A stretch of 50,740 nucleotides of DNA, taken from NCBI GenBank assembly GCA_937926065.1, contig CALANM010000091.1, forward strand, positions 1-50,740, given 5' to 3'. The notes under the pieces were generated by a model. The model saw only the letters and a program-made list of their open reading frames with translations. It was not told the DNA's origin and did no database searches. Positions 8,309 to 16,590 of the stretch are shown piece by piece; the first letter of the stretch is position 1; each line of letters begins with the position of its first letter. The position numbers and the translations under genes were made by a program. Origin of the DNA: an uncultured Microbacterium sp. GTDB lineage: Bacteria; Actinomycetota; Actinomycetes; Actinomycetales; Microbacteriaceae.

Positions 8309-9403
8309 TTGAACGCGCCGAAAGACTCGGAGCCGACCGCACGAGACCGACGCCGCTGGGCGCAGTACCTCGTCGACGAACGTGGCGAGGCCCGCGTGTA
8401 CCGAGAGCTCGCCGAGCGCAAGAGCGGGGAGGAGCGTGAGATCCTCCTGGCGCTCGCCGAAGCCGAGGGCCGCCACGCCGACCACTGGCTGGAGCTGCTG
8501 GGCGGCGAGCCGGATCGGCTCCCGTCGCCCACGCTCAGCTCGCGCATGCTGGGCTGGATGGCGCGCCGCTTTGGCTCGATCTTCGTGCTGGCGCTCGCTC
8601 AGAACGCCGAGAACCGCTCGCCGTACGATTCTGAGCCTTACGCGACGGCGCGCATGGCCGCCGACGAGAAGATCCACGGAGAGGTCGTGCGCGGGCTCGC
8701 GGCACGTGGTCGCCGGCGACTGTCGGGAACGTTCCGCGCGGCGGTGTTCGGCGCCAACGACGGACTCGTGTCCAACCTCGCGCTCGTCATCGGCATCGGG
8801 GCTACGGGCGTCGCTCCGCACTTCGTGCTCTTCAGCGGCATCGCCGGCCTTCTGGCGGGGGCGCTGTCGATGGGGGCGGGGGAGTACGTGTCTGTCCGCT
8901 CGCAGCGAGAGCTGCTGGACGCCACCGAGCCTGCGCCGCACTCGCGCGCCGTCCTCGCCGACCTCGACCTCGACGCGAACGAACTCGCCCTCGTCTACCG
9001 CGCCCGTGGGCTGAGCGAGGACGAGGCGATGGCGAAGGCGCGACGCGCGGTGACGGCTGCACAGGGTCCTGAGCAGACGGCGCCCGGCACGCAGACGGTC
9101 CGGCTCTCCGGCCACCATGATGTCGTGGGCAGTGCGCTGGGAGCGGCCGCATCGAGCTTCCTCTTCTTCGCCTCGGGCGCTGTCGTTCCCGTGCTGCCCT
9201 GGCTGTTCGGTATGAGCGGCGTCCCGGCCATCGTGCTGGCGCTCGTCCTGGTGGGCGTGGCGCTACTGGCCACCGGTGCCACGGTGGGACTCCTTTCGGG
9301 GGCCCCGCCGGTGCGGCGGGCGCTTCGTCAGCTCGGCATCGGCTTCGGTGCGGCGGCGGTCACGTACGCCCTCGGGCTCCTGTTCGGAGTGTCCGTCGCC
9401 TAG
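8309..9403 (+). CDS. Ferritin-like / VIT1-CCC1 fusion metal transporter
   Basis: 364 residues. The first 140 or so form a rubrerythrin/ferritin-like helical bundle (RVYRELAERKSGEERE, then AEAEGRHADHW with candidate metal-binding Glu and His). Residues 145-364 are a VIT1/CCC1 membrane domain, starting RAAVFGANDGLVSNLALVIG and ending with three hydrophobic helices. Proteins of this layout, such as MbfA of alphaproteobacteria, export iron or manganese and protect against metal and peroxide stress. The TTG start is supported by GAGGA upstream. Metal identity (Fe or Mn) is not decidable here. It stands as a single gene. Confidence 0.9.
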   Translation: MNAPKDSEPTARDRRRWAQYLVDERGEARVYRELAERKSGEEREILLALAEAEGRHADHWLELLGGEPDRLPSPTLSSRMLGWMARRFGSIFVLALAQNAENRSPYDSEPYATARMAADEKIHGEVVRGLAARGRRRLSGTFRAAVFGANDGLVSNLALVIGIGATGVAPHFVLFSGIAGLLAGALSMGAGEYVSVRSQRELLDATEPAPHSRAVLADLDLDANELALVYRARGLSEDEAMAKARRAVTAAQGPEQTAPGTQTVRLSGHHDVVGSALGAAASSFLFFASGAVVPVLPWLFGMSGVPAIVLALVLVGVALLATGATVGLLSGAPPVRRALRQLGIGFGAAAVTYALGLLFGVSVA

Positions 9404-9433
9404 CTCGTGTTCAAAGGCGCGCTCGGAACGTGC

Positions 9434-9439
9434 TAGGCT
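9434..9439 (+). promoter_or_regulatory. Probable promoter of tRNA-Leu
   Basis: TAGGCT lies about 47 bases upstream of the tRNA. A weak -35 (TTCAAA, 9410-9415) sits 18 bases before it. Confidence 0.4.
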
Positions 9440-9485
9440 CGATCCTCGGTTGGTGACACACCAGACACCGGCCGAAACACCCAAT

Positions 9486-9570
9486 GCGCGGGTGGCGGAA
9501 TAGGTAGACGCGCTAGCTTGAGGTGCTAGTGCCCGTATAGGGCGTGGGGGTTCAAGTCCCCCCTCGCGCA
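9486..9570 (+). tRNA. tRNA-Leu (anticodon GAG)
   Basis: An 85-base class II tRNA. The acceptor GCGCGGG pairs with CTCGCGC and the discriminator is A. The anticodon arm is CTAGC-TTGAGGT-GCTAG. A long variable arm (about TGCCCGTATAGGGCG) is present, and GGGGGTTCAAGTCCCCC is the T arm. The CCA end is not encoded. It decodes CTC and CTT. Confidence 0.97.
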
Positions 9571-9577
9571 CAGAAGG

Positions 9578-9603
9578 AAAAGGGTCCCGAGAGGGGCCCT
9601 TTT
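9578..9603 (+). terminator. Intrinsic terminator after tRNA-Leu
   Basis: An 11-bp stem (AAAAGGGTCCC / GGGGCCCTTTT, one G-T pair) with a GAGA loop, ending in T bases, starts seven bases after the tRNA. Confidence 0.85.
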
Positions 9604-9695
9604 CCTGTATCCGGAGTCCGTCGGGCGTGCGTGAGAGCCCCATGCCGCGCCCGCCTGGCAGGCGCCTCCCGGCCGGGAGCTCGCACCGCCTCAGG

Positions 9696-9708
9696 TAGCG
9701 TGGAACGC
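9696..9708 (+). promoter_or_regulatory. Leaderless -10 promoter of the M20 peptidase
   Basis: TAGCGT at 9696-9701 is seven bases before the ATG at 9709. The promoter is intact although the coding frame behind it is broken. Confidence 0.55.
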
Positions 9709-11000
9709 ATGCCCGAGCTCGAAGACCTCCCCGAGGTCGTGCGCATCGCGCGTGACCTGATCCGCATCGACACGACGAACTGGGGCGAGGGCCGCAGCGC
9801 CGGTGAGCGCGAGGCCGCCGAGTACGTCGGAGCGTTCCTCGAGTCCCTCGGACTCGAGACCCACTACTACGAGCCGATCTCCCGCCGCACGAACGTGATG
9901 GCCCGCGTGCCGGGCCGTGACGCGACCAAGCCCGCCCTCGTGCTGCACGGCCACCTCGACGTCGTGTCGCCGACGACTGGACCGTCGATCCGTTCGCCGG
10001 CGAGATTCGCGACGGGATGCTGTGGGGTCGCGGTGCGGTCGACATGAAGAACATGGACGCCATGATCCTCACGGCGGTCGCCGGGCTTCTTCGCGCGGGC
10101 GAGCAGCCGGAGCGCGATGTCATCGTCGCGTTCTTCGCCGATGAGGAGAACGGCGGCGTCGAGGGGTCTCAGCTCGTCGTGCGCGACCGTCCCGAGTGGT
10201 TCGCCGGAGCGACCGAGGCGATCAGCGAGGTCGGCGGATACTCGATCCCCGTGGGCGACCGCCGCGCCTACCTGCTGCAGGTAGGGGAGAAGGCGCTGGT
10301 ATGGCTGCGCCTGCGAGCGCGGGGCATAGCCGGTCACGGCAGCCGTGTGCATCCCGACAACGCTGTCACCCGCCTTGCGGAGGCCGTCGCCGCTCTCGGG
10401 CGCACCCAGTGGCCGATCGCTCTCACGGGAACGAGCAGCCAGACCGTCGAGCGCATCGCCCAGCTGTGCAACGCGGACGCCGCCGATCCGGATGCCGTCG
10501 CGGACCTCGCCGGTCCGGCATCCGCGTTCCTCCGTTCGACCCTGCGCACGACCGCCAACCCGACAGGGCTCACCGCGGGGTACAAGCACAACGTCATCCC
10601 CGACGCCGCCGTCGCGACCATCGACGTGCGAACTCTCCCCGGCAAGGAGGACGAGGTGCTGGCCGAGATCCAGCGAATCGTGGGAGACGACATCGTCGTC
10701 GAGGTGTCGCATCGCGACATCGGACTCGAGGTCCCGTTCGCCGGCCCGCTCGTCGAAGCCATGATCGCAGCGCTGGAGAGCCACGACCCGGGCGTTCCGG
10801 TCGTCCCGTACCTGCTCGGCGCCGGCACCGACAACAAGGCCCTGGCAGAACTCGGCATCGCCGGGTACGGGTTCGCTCCGCTGCGCCTGCCCCGCGAGCT
10901 CGACTTCACCGGTATGTTCCACGGCGTGGACGAGCGTGTGCCGCTCGACGCGCTCACCTTCGGTCAGCAGGTGCTCACCGATCTGATCCGCTCCTACTGA
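9709..11000 (+). pseudogene. M20/M25/M40 family metallopeptidase, frameshifted
   Basis: Dipeptidase/deacylase-type zinc peptidase split by a frame change. Frame one, from ATG 9709, runs through LVLHGHLDVVS and then turns to unrelated sequence, ending at 10047. Homology resumes one frame over at 9969 as ADDWTVDPFAGEIRDGMLWG and continues to 11000. One missing base near 9968-9970 (most simply a G, giving TCG-GCC) would restore a protein of about 430 residues. Ligands fall on both sides: the His and Asp of HGHLD before the break, and GRGAVDMKN, DEENGG and FHGVDER after it. Neither fragment alone should be active. The rest of the gene shows no decay, so recent mutation or a sequencing error are both possible. 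The neighbour uppP starts nine bases after its stop. Confidence 0.85.
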
Positions 11001-11009
11001 GAGGCCGGC

Positions 11010-11846
11010 ATGGGCTCCATCTTCGACGCCATCATCCTCGGGATCGTCCAGGGACTGACCGAGTTCCTCCCGATCTCCTCCAGCGCTCACCTGCGCATCG
11101 TCGGCGAGTTCCTGCCCGCAGCACAGGACCCGGGCGCGACCTTCACGGCGATCACCCAGATCGGCACTGAGATCGCCGTGCTCGTGTACTTCTGGAACCG
11201 CATCGCACGCATCATCGTGCAGTGGTTCCGTTCGCTGACCGGAAGCGTGCCCCGTAACGATCCCGATGCGCGCATGGGGTGGATCGTCATCATCGGCACG
11301 ATCCCGATCGGCGTTCTCGGATTCTTCTTCCAGAGCGTCATCCGCGACACGTTCCGCAATCTATGGCTCGTGGCGATCGTGCTCATCGTCTTCGGCCTTC
11401 TGCTGGGCGTCGCCGATGCGCTGGGCTCTCGCACGCGCGTCGAGAAGGACCTCACCTACCCGCACGGTCTCGCCCTGGGGCTCGCGCAGTCGCTCGCCCT
11501 CATCCCGGGCGTCTCGCGCTCGGGGGCGACGACGACCATGGGTCTCGCGCTCGGGTACACGCGACCGGCGGCGGCAGAGGTCGCCTTCCTGCTCGCGGTT
11601 CCCGCGGTGTTCGGGAGCGGACTGTACGAGCTCTACCACGCGCTCACCGAGGAGGGAGCACAGACGTTCACGCTCGCCGAGACCGCGGTCGCCACGGTGG
11701 TCGCCTTCGGCGTCGGCTTGGCCGTCATCGCGTTCCTCATGCGGTATCTGGCGCGCGGAAGCTTCCTGCCGTTCGTCCTCTACCGACTGGCGCTGGGCGC
11801 TGTACTGCTCGTGCTGCTGTCGACGGGCGTGCTGCAGGCCTACTGA
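11010..11846 (+). CDS. uppP: Undecaprenyl-diphosphatase UppP (BacA)
   Basis: An integral membrane phosphatase that recycles undecaprenyl pyrophosphate to the monophosphate lipid carrier for peptidoglycan synthesis; overproduction is known to give bacitracin tolerance. The 278-residue length is typical. VQGLTEFLPISSSAHL near residue 13 and PGVSRSGATTTMGLA near 166 are the two signature motifs that build the active site. Seven or eight hydrophobic helices follow the family topology. It lies just behind the broken M20 peptidase gene and may be co-transcribed with it. Confidence 0.96.
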   Translation: MGSIFDAIILGIVQGLTEFLPISSSAHLRIVGEFLPAAQDPGATFTAITQIGTEIAVLVYFWNRIARIIVQWFRSLTGSVPRNDPDARMGWIVIIGTIPIGVLGFFFQSVIRDTFRNLWLVAIVLIVFGLLLGVADALGSRTRVEKDLTYPHGLALGLAQSLALIPGVSRSGATTTMGLALGYTRPAAAEVAFLLAVPAVFGSGLYELYHALTEEGAQTFTLAETAVATVVAFGVGLAVIAFLMRYLARGSFLPFVLYRLALGAVLLVLLSTGVLQAY

Positions 11847-11859
11847 GCGCGGTCGCGCG

Positions 11860-12720
11860 TCAGCGGCGCGGCTCGTCGCGCCCCGGCTTGCTCGGGCCGT
11901 CGCCGCCGCGGCGCAGGTATCGCTCGAACTCCTGGGCGATAGCATCCCCGGATGCTTCGGGAGAGTCCCATGCGTCTCGCGTGGCCTCGAGCTGCCGGAT
12001 GTACTCCTGCATCTCCTCGTCGTCGGCCGCTGCGGCGTCGATCGACGCCTCCCACGCGAGCGCGTCGGCGGGAAGGTGCCCGCGGTCGAGGCGGGCGCCG
12101 GTGATCTCGCTCAGCCGGTCGAGGAGGGCGAGGGTGGCCTTCGGCGAAGGGGAGTGCCCCGCGACGTAGTGCGGCACGCTGGCCCACAGCGAGACAGTGG
12201 GAATGCCGGCGGCCTCGCCGGCGGAAGTCAGCACGCTCAGGATGCCGACGGGTCCTTCGTACGTGGAGCGCTCGAGAGAGAGCGACGCGCGCAGGTGCTC
12301 GTTCTCACTCCCGGCGAAGATCGAGATCGGTCGGGTGTGGGGGACGTCGGCCATCATGGACCCGAGCGCCACGATGCCCGTGATGTCTTCGCGCAGGGCG
12401 GCGTCGACGAGCTCGGCGGCGAATGCCTGCCAGGCGCGGGCGGGCTCGACGCCGGTCAGCAGCCACAGCGCGACGTCGGCGCTCGTCCGCGGACGCCAGA
12501 TCGTCGCCTCCGGCCAGACCAGGGCGCGGGAGCCGTCGGCCTCCTGACGGATCTGGGGACGCGTGTACTGGTAGTCGAAGTACAGCTCCGGGTCGACCGA
12601 GTACGCCTTGTCGAACTCGCTCGAGGCGCGCAGGTGCGACGCAGCGGCGGATGCGGCTTCGCCCGCGTCGTTCCAGCCGTCGAAGGCGATCACCAGCACT
12701 CGGCGTCCCAGATCGTCCAC
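11860..12720 (-). CDS. PAC2 family protein
   Basis: 286 residues, recognised by the N-terminal VLVIAFDGWNDAGEAASAA and by VALGSMMADVPHTRP and SVPHYVAGHSPSPKATLALL, features of the PAC2 (proteasome assembly chaperone-like) family of actinobacteria. The bacterial function is unsettled. The last 30 or so residues are charged and disordered (RYLRRGGDGPSKPGRDEPRR). The start was set at the GTG at 12720, where GGAGGGA is about seven bases upstream. It converges with uppP. No proteasome gene is in this window, so the family name should not be read as a proteasome function. Confidence 0.85.
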   Translation of the reverse strand: MDDLGRRVLVIAFDGWNDAGEAASAAASHLRASSEFDKAYSVDPELYFDYQYTRPQIRQEADGSRALVWPEATIWRPRTSADVALWLLTGVEPARAWQAFAAELVDAALREDITGIVALGSMMADVPHTRPISIFAGSENEHLRASLSLERSTYEGPVGILSVLTSAGEAAGIPTVSLWASVPHYVAGHSPSPKATLALLDRLSEITGARLDRGHLPADALAWEASIDAAAADDEEMQEYIRQLEATRDAWDSPEASGDAIAQEFERYLRRGGDGPSKPGRDEPRR

Positions 12721-12834
12721 CCCGCTCCCTCCGTCCGTGAGGCGCTCCCCACGATACGCCCGCGTCATGCCCGCGGGGGCGAGCACGCGTGACCACCGAC
12801 GTCTGCGCGCAGAGGGCGGCGGGCGCGCCCCGGC

Positions 12835-12846
12835 TACGATGGTCGG
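12835..12846 (+). promoter_or_regulatory. Leaderless -10 promoter of the HAD-TrmI pair
   Basis: TACGAT at 12835-12840, six bases, then GTG at 12847. Confidence 0.6.
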
Positions 12847-13527
12847 GTGACGTCCTCCTTCCCCGCCGCAGTCCTGTGGGACATGGACGGCACCCTCGTC
12901 GACACCGAGCCCTACTGGATCGCCGCTGAGGCCCCGCTCGTCGAGCGGTTCGGCGGCACCTGGACTCACGAGCAGGCTCTCGGTGTCGTCGGCCTGGGCC
13001 TGGACGACGCTGCCCGTGTGCTTCAGGACGCGGGTGTGCGGATGCCGGTTCCCGAGATCATCGACCACCTCACCGACGAGGTGCTCGCCCAGCTCCGAGA
13101 GCACGGCGTCCCCTTCCGTCCGGGAGCGCAGGAGCTTCTCAGAGGCCTCCGTGACGCCGACGTCCCCACGGCTCTCGTGACGATGTCGATGAACCGCATG
13201 GCGTCGGAGATCGTGAGCCTTATCGACTTCCCGGCCTTCGACGTCATCGTCGCCGGCGACGACGTGACGCGACCCAAGCCCTTCCCCGACCCCTACCTTC
13301 AAGCGTGCGAGACGCTCGGAGTGCGCCCCGCCGACGCCATCGCGATCGAGGACTCGCCCAACGGCCTCCGTGCGTCGCTGGCGGCCGGCATCCCCTCGAT
13401 CGGCGTGCCCAACGTGGTCTCGCTGGAGGGAGTCGGCGCGCAGGCCCTGTGGCCGACGCTCGACGGGCGCACCGTCGACGACCTCGCCGCCTTCCATGCC
13501 GATCACCGCCGGGAGACCACCGCGTGA
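12847..13527 (+). CDS. HAD-superfamily phosphatase (beta-phosphoglucomutase-like)
   Basis: 226 residues with all four HAD motifs. DMDGTLVDTE supplies the nucleophile and acid/base aspartates, TMSMNR is the motif II threonine region, KPFPDPYLQA the motif III lysine, and IEDSPNGLRAS the motif IV aspartates. The cap is the helical C1 type inserted after motif I, typical of small sugar-phosphate phosphatases and mutases. Its stop overlaps the start of trmI by four bases (GTGA), so the two are translationally coupled. The substrate is unknown. Confidence 0.9.
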   Translation: MTSSFPAAVLWDMDGTLVDTEPYWIAAEAPLVERFGGTWTHEQALGVVGLGLDDAARVLQDAGVRMPVPEIIDHLTDEVLAQLREHGVPFRPGAQELLRGLRDADVPTALVTMSMNRMASEIVSLIDFPAFDVIVAGDDVTRPKPFPDPYLQACETLGVRPADAIAIEDSPNGLRASLAAGIPSIGVPNVVSLEGVGAQALWPTLDGRTVDDLAAFHADHRRETTA

Positions 13528-14537
13528 ACATCGACCTTCGGCCCAGCGGCCCGTTCCGCTACGGCGACCGCGTGCAGCTGACGGGCCCCAAGGGGCGAAT
13601 GCACACCGTGACGCTGCGCGAGGGCGGCGAGCTGCATACGCACCACGGAGTGCTCTTCCACGCGGACGTCGTCGGCAAGCCCGACGGCTCCGTCGTCACG
13701 AACAGCGGCGGGCATGAGTACCTGGCGCTGCGGCCGCTGCTGCGCGACTTCGTGATGTCTATGCCGCGCGGGGCGGCGATCGTGTATCCGAAGGACGCCG
13801 CGCAGATTCTCGCGGCGGCCGACATCTTCCCGGGCGCCACCGTCGTGGAAGCGGGCGTCGGGTCGGGCGCGCTCTCGCTGTGGCTGTTGCGGGCGATCGG
13901 CTCGCAGGGCCGCCTGATGTCGTTCGAGCGTCGTGAGGAGTTCGCCGAGGTCGCTCAGGCGAACGTCGAGACGTTCCTGGGGCACTATCCGTCAGCGTGG
14001 CAGGTCGTCGTGGGCGATCTCGCCGAGAGCCTGCCGGCAGCGGCAGAGCCGGCATCCGTCGATCGCGTCGTGCTGGACATGCTCGCACCGTGGGAGTGCA
14101 TCGACGTGGTCGCCGATGCTCTCACTCCCGGGGGCGTCGTGCTGTGCTACATCGCGACGGCGACCCAGCTCAGCCGCGTCGCTGAGTACATCCGCGCCAC
14201 GGGACTGTTCACCGAACCGGAGGCGACCGAGACGATGGTCCGCGGCTGGCACGTGCAGGGACTCGCGGTGCGGCCCGATCACCGCATGGTCGCGCACACC
14301 GGCTTTCTCCTCACGGCGCGGCGCCTTGCGCCGGGCTCCGTGCCTCCCGACGTGCGCAAGCGCGCACTGAAGAAGCCGACGTACTCGGACGAGGATGTGG
14401 AGCTGTGGACGCCGGGGGCAGTGGGCGATCGTGAGATCACCGACAAGAACCTCCGCAAGCGCGTGCGCGAGGCGCAGCGCGCGGTCGACGGGGCGCGTCA
14501 GGCGTCCGAGCGCGGGGGCGACGACACCGTAGACTGA
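13524..14537 (+). CDS. trmI: tRNA (adenine-N1)-methyltransferase TrmI
   Basis: SAM-dependent enzyme forming m1A58 (and in some species m1A57) in the T loop of tRNA, which stabilises the tRNA fold. The 337-residue protein has an N-terminal beta domain (GPFRYGDRVQLTGPKGRMHT), the SAM-binding motif VVEAGVGSGALSLWLL near residue 107, and DMLAPWECID carrying the catalytic aspartate region. The C-terminal tail is longer and more charged than the minimal TrmI. It overlaps the HAD gene by four bases. In mycobacteria the homologue lies beside the Pup-proteasome cluster; here the FKBP gene starts only four bases after its stop. Confidence 0.94.
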   Translation: MNIDLRPSGPFRYGDRVQLTGPKGRMHTVTLREGGELHTHHGVLFHADVVGKPDGSVVTNSGGHEYLALRPLLRDFVMSMPRGAAIVYPKDAAQILAAADIFPGATVVEAGVGSGALSLWLLRAIGSQGRLMSFERREEFAEVAQANVETFLGHYPSAWQVVVGDLAESLPAAAEPASVDRVVLDMLAPWECIDVVADALTPGGVVLCYIATATQLSRVAEYIRATGLFTEPEATETMVRGWHVQGLAVRPDHRMVAHTGFLLTARRLAPGSVPPDVRKRALKKPTYSDEDVELWTPGAVGDREITDKNLRKRVREAQRAVDGARQASERGGDDTVD

Positions 14538-14541
14538 TCCG
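14530..14541 (+). promoter_or_regulatory. Leaderless -10 promoter of the FKBP lipoprotein, inside the trmI end
   Basis: TAGACT at 14530-14535 uses the last codons and the first stop base of trmI. Six bases later is the GTG at 14542. Confidence 0.55.
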
Positions 14542-15492
14542 GTGCGTCGGATTCCTGCTGCTCTCGCCGTTCTCGGCCTGTCCGCTCTTGCTCTCGTCGG
14601 CTGCGCTTCCGCGGCGGACTCGCCGTCGTGCGAACGCGTCGACGCCGGATCTCCGGCACTCGACCTGATCAACCCGTCGGGACCGACCGGCTCGCCGGCG
14701 CTCACGCTCGACGGTCCCGTCTACGTCGACGAGACGTCGTTCGCCGACGTCACCGCAGGCGAGGGCCCCGTCGTCACATCCGACACGCAGGACGTCGTCT
14801 TCAGCGTGTCGATCGCGCGCGGGACCGACGGCGAGACCCTCGTGTCCTCGCCGACGCAGGTGCAGCCCCTGACCAACTGGCTCGAGAACTACGAGGGTCT
14901 CGCCGAGATGATGCGGTGCGCGAGCGAGGGCTCGCGGATCGTCGGCGCGCTGCCCTATGACGCCATGTCGGAGCAGGCCGCGGCGAGCATGGGTCTGCGG
15001 GAAGGCGACGCGGTCGCCGTCGTGCTCGACCTCGAGCGCGTCTACCTGGGCGCGGCCGACGGCGCACCGCAGTACAACGACCGCCCGGGCATGCCTTCGG
15101 TCGTGCTCGCGCCGAACGGAGCGCCCGGAATCATCGTTCCCGACGCCCAGGCGCCCGAGGAGCTCGTCGTGCAGACGCTCAAGCGCGGCGCCGGCCCTGT
15201 CGTCGGCGGCTCCGACTCCATCCGCATTCACTACACGGGCATCACGTGGGACGACCGCGAGGTGTTCGACTCCACCTGGGAGAAGGGATCATCGACGGCC
15301 GTCACGCTCGAGGGCGTCGTGCCGGGCTTCGCCCAGGCGCTCGAGGGCGCCACGGTGGGCTCGCAGATCCTCGCCGTCATCCCGCCGGAGCTCGGCTATG
15401 GCGATGAAGGCGCGGGCTCGATCCCGGGCGGCGCCACCCTCGTCTTCGTCATCGACGTCCTCGGCATCGACGACCCGGCCGAGACGGAGTGA
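14542..15492 (+). CDS. FKBP-type peptidyl-prolyl isomerase lipoprotein with a degenerate second FKBP-like domain
   Basis: A 316-residue exported lipoprotein. The signal peptide ends in the lipobox LVGC near residues 18-21, so it should be anchored on the outer face of the membrane. Residues 225-312 are a complete FKBP domain (IRIHYTGITWDDREVFDSTW, GFAQALEG, IPPELGYGDEGAG) for proline isomerisation of secreted proteins. Residues 85-180 look like a worn duplicate, with a similar strand order (DVVFSVSIARGTDGETL, LPYDAMS, LREGDAVAVVLDL) but without the active-site aromatic set. Seen: lipobox and one full domain. Inferred: the duplication and the envelope-chaperone role. Confidence 0.9.
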   Translation: MRRIPAALAVLGLSALALVGCASAADSPSCERVDAGSPALDLINPSGPTGSPALTLDGPVYVDETSFADVTAGEGPVVTSDTQDVVFSVSIARGTDGETLVSSPTQVQPLTNWLENYEGLAEMMRCASEGSRIVGALPYDAMSEQAAASMGLREGDAVAVVLDLERVYLGAADGAPQYNDRPGMPSVVLAPNGAPGIIVPDAQAPEELVVQTLKRGAGPVVGGSDSIRIHYTGITWDDREVFDSTWEKGSSTAVTLEGVVPGFAQALEGATVGSQILAVIPPELGYGDEGAGSIPGGATLVFVIDVLGIDDPAETE

Positions 15493-15563
15493 CGTCGGGG
15501 GTGGCTCCCTCTCGACTCCCGGCGCGCGGACTCCCGCTCCGCGCCGCCCGCATCGGCCCGTCC

Positions 15564-15576
15564 TAGTATGAATCGG
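15564..15576 (+). promoter_or_regulatory. Leaderless -10 promoter of pafB
   Basis: TAGTAT at 15564-15569 is seven bases before the GTG at 15577. An in-frame ATG at 15568 overlaps this box and would not be in the transcript, which argues for GTG 15577 as the true start. Confidence 0.55.
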
Positions 15577-16590
15577 GTGGCCACCGAATCGTCGCGCATC
15601 GCCCCCGAGGAGCGCCTTGTCAACCTCGTCGTCGCGCTGCTCGCGACGGAGCAGGGCCTGACGAAGGACACGATCCTCACGTCGGTATCCGGCTACCGCG
15701 AGCAGAGCGAAGCGGGAGCGAGCAAAGACGCGCTCGAGAAGATGTTCGAGCGCGACAAGGAGAACCTGCGCGGGCTGGGCGTGCCCATCGAGACGATCGG
15801 CGACTTCGCCGACCCCGATGACCTCCGCGAAGCGCGTTACCGCATTCCCACGAGCGAGTACGAGCTGCCCGTCGACATCGAATTCACGTCGGCTGAGCTG
15901 GCGGTGCTGAACCTCGCCGGCGGCGTGTGGAGCGAGAGCTCGATGTCCGCGCAGGCGCGCAGCGGCCTGCGCAAGATCCGCGCGCTCGGCAATGTCGTCG
16001 ATGCGCCCATCATCGGCTACTCGCCGCGCATCAATCTCCGCGAGCCTGCGTTCGCGCCCCTGCAGCGCGCGATCGAGCAGGCCCGCGAGGTCGATTTCGA
16101 CTACCTCAAGGCGGGCGAGTCGACGCCGAGGCGACGCCGCATCCGTCCGCTCGCCCTCGTCGAGTACGAGGGGCGCTGGCACGTCTTCGGGTTCGACCGT
16201 GACCAGGACGCCGAGCGCACCTTCCTGCTGGCGCGCATCGCGTCGCCTGTGCAGGTCACGAAGCGCTCGTTCGACCCCGCGTTGCGTGATGGCGCGGGCG
16301 AGAAGGCACTGCGAGGCCTGGCGGAGGTCGCCGATCGTCAGCGGGCCCTTCTCGAGGTGGCTCCCGGCACCGAGGCCGCCCTGCGGCTGCACCGGCGCGC
16401 GATGCCGGCTGAGCAGGGCGTGTACGTGCCGTTCGTCGACGTGCACGTCTTCGCCGACGAGCTGGCCTCCTACGGGCCGGAGGTGCGCGTGGTCGAGCCG
16501 GCCGAGCTTCGCGATCAGGTGATCGCGCGGCTGGAGCGCACGCTCGCGCTGCACCGAGACCGCACCGACGCACGGGAGGTGGCTTCGTGA
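15577..16590 (+). CDS. pafB: WYL-domain transcriptional regulator PafB
   Basis: 337 residues. A winged-helix N-terminus (PEERLVNLVVALLATEQGLT) is followed by a WYL domain (IRPLALVEYEGRWHVFGFDR) and a C-terminal WCX-type extension. PafB and PafC form a heteromeric activator of DNA-damage genes in mycobacteria that acts independently of LexA. They were first named for linkage to the Pup-proteasome. The gene overlaps pafC by four bases (GTGA), as expected for subunits made together. Start choice rests on the leaderless promoter. Confidence 0.92.
   Translation: MATESSRIAPEERLVNLVVALLATEQGLTKDTILTSVSGYREQSEAGASKDALEKMFERDKENLRGLGVPIETIGDFADPDDLREARYRIPTSEYELPVDIEFTSAELAVLNLAGGVWSESSMSAQARSGLRKIRALGNVVDAPIIGYSPRINLREPAFAPLQRAIEQAREVDFDYLKAGESTPRRRRIRPLALVEYEGRWHVFGFDRDQDAERTFLLARIASPVQVTKRSFDPALRDGAGEKALRGLAEVADRQRALLEVAPGTEAALRLHRRAMPAEQGVYVPFVDVHVFADELASYGPEVRVVEPAELRDQVIARLERTLALHRDRTDAREVAS

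Noticed and set aside
9960..9980. Programmed -1 frameshifting in the M20 gene
   Set aside because: There is no slippery heptamer or downstream pseudoknot, and the family is never made this way; a lost base is simpler.
11860..12720. PAC2 protein as evidence for a proteasome
   Set aside because: Bacterial PAC2 proteins occur without proteasomes, and no pup, mpa or prc gene is present here.
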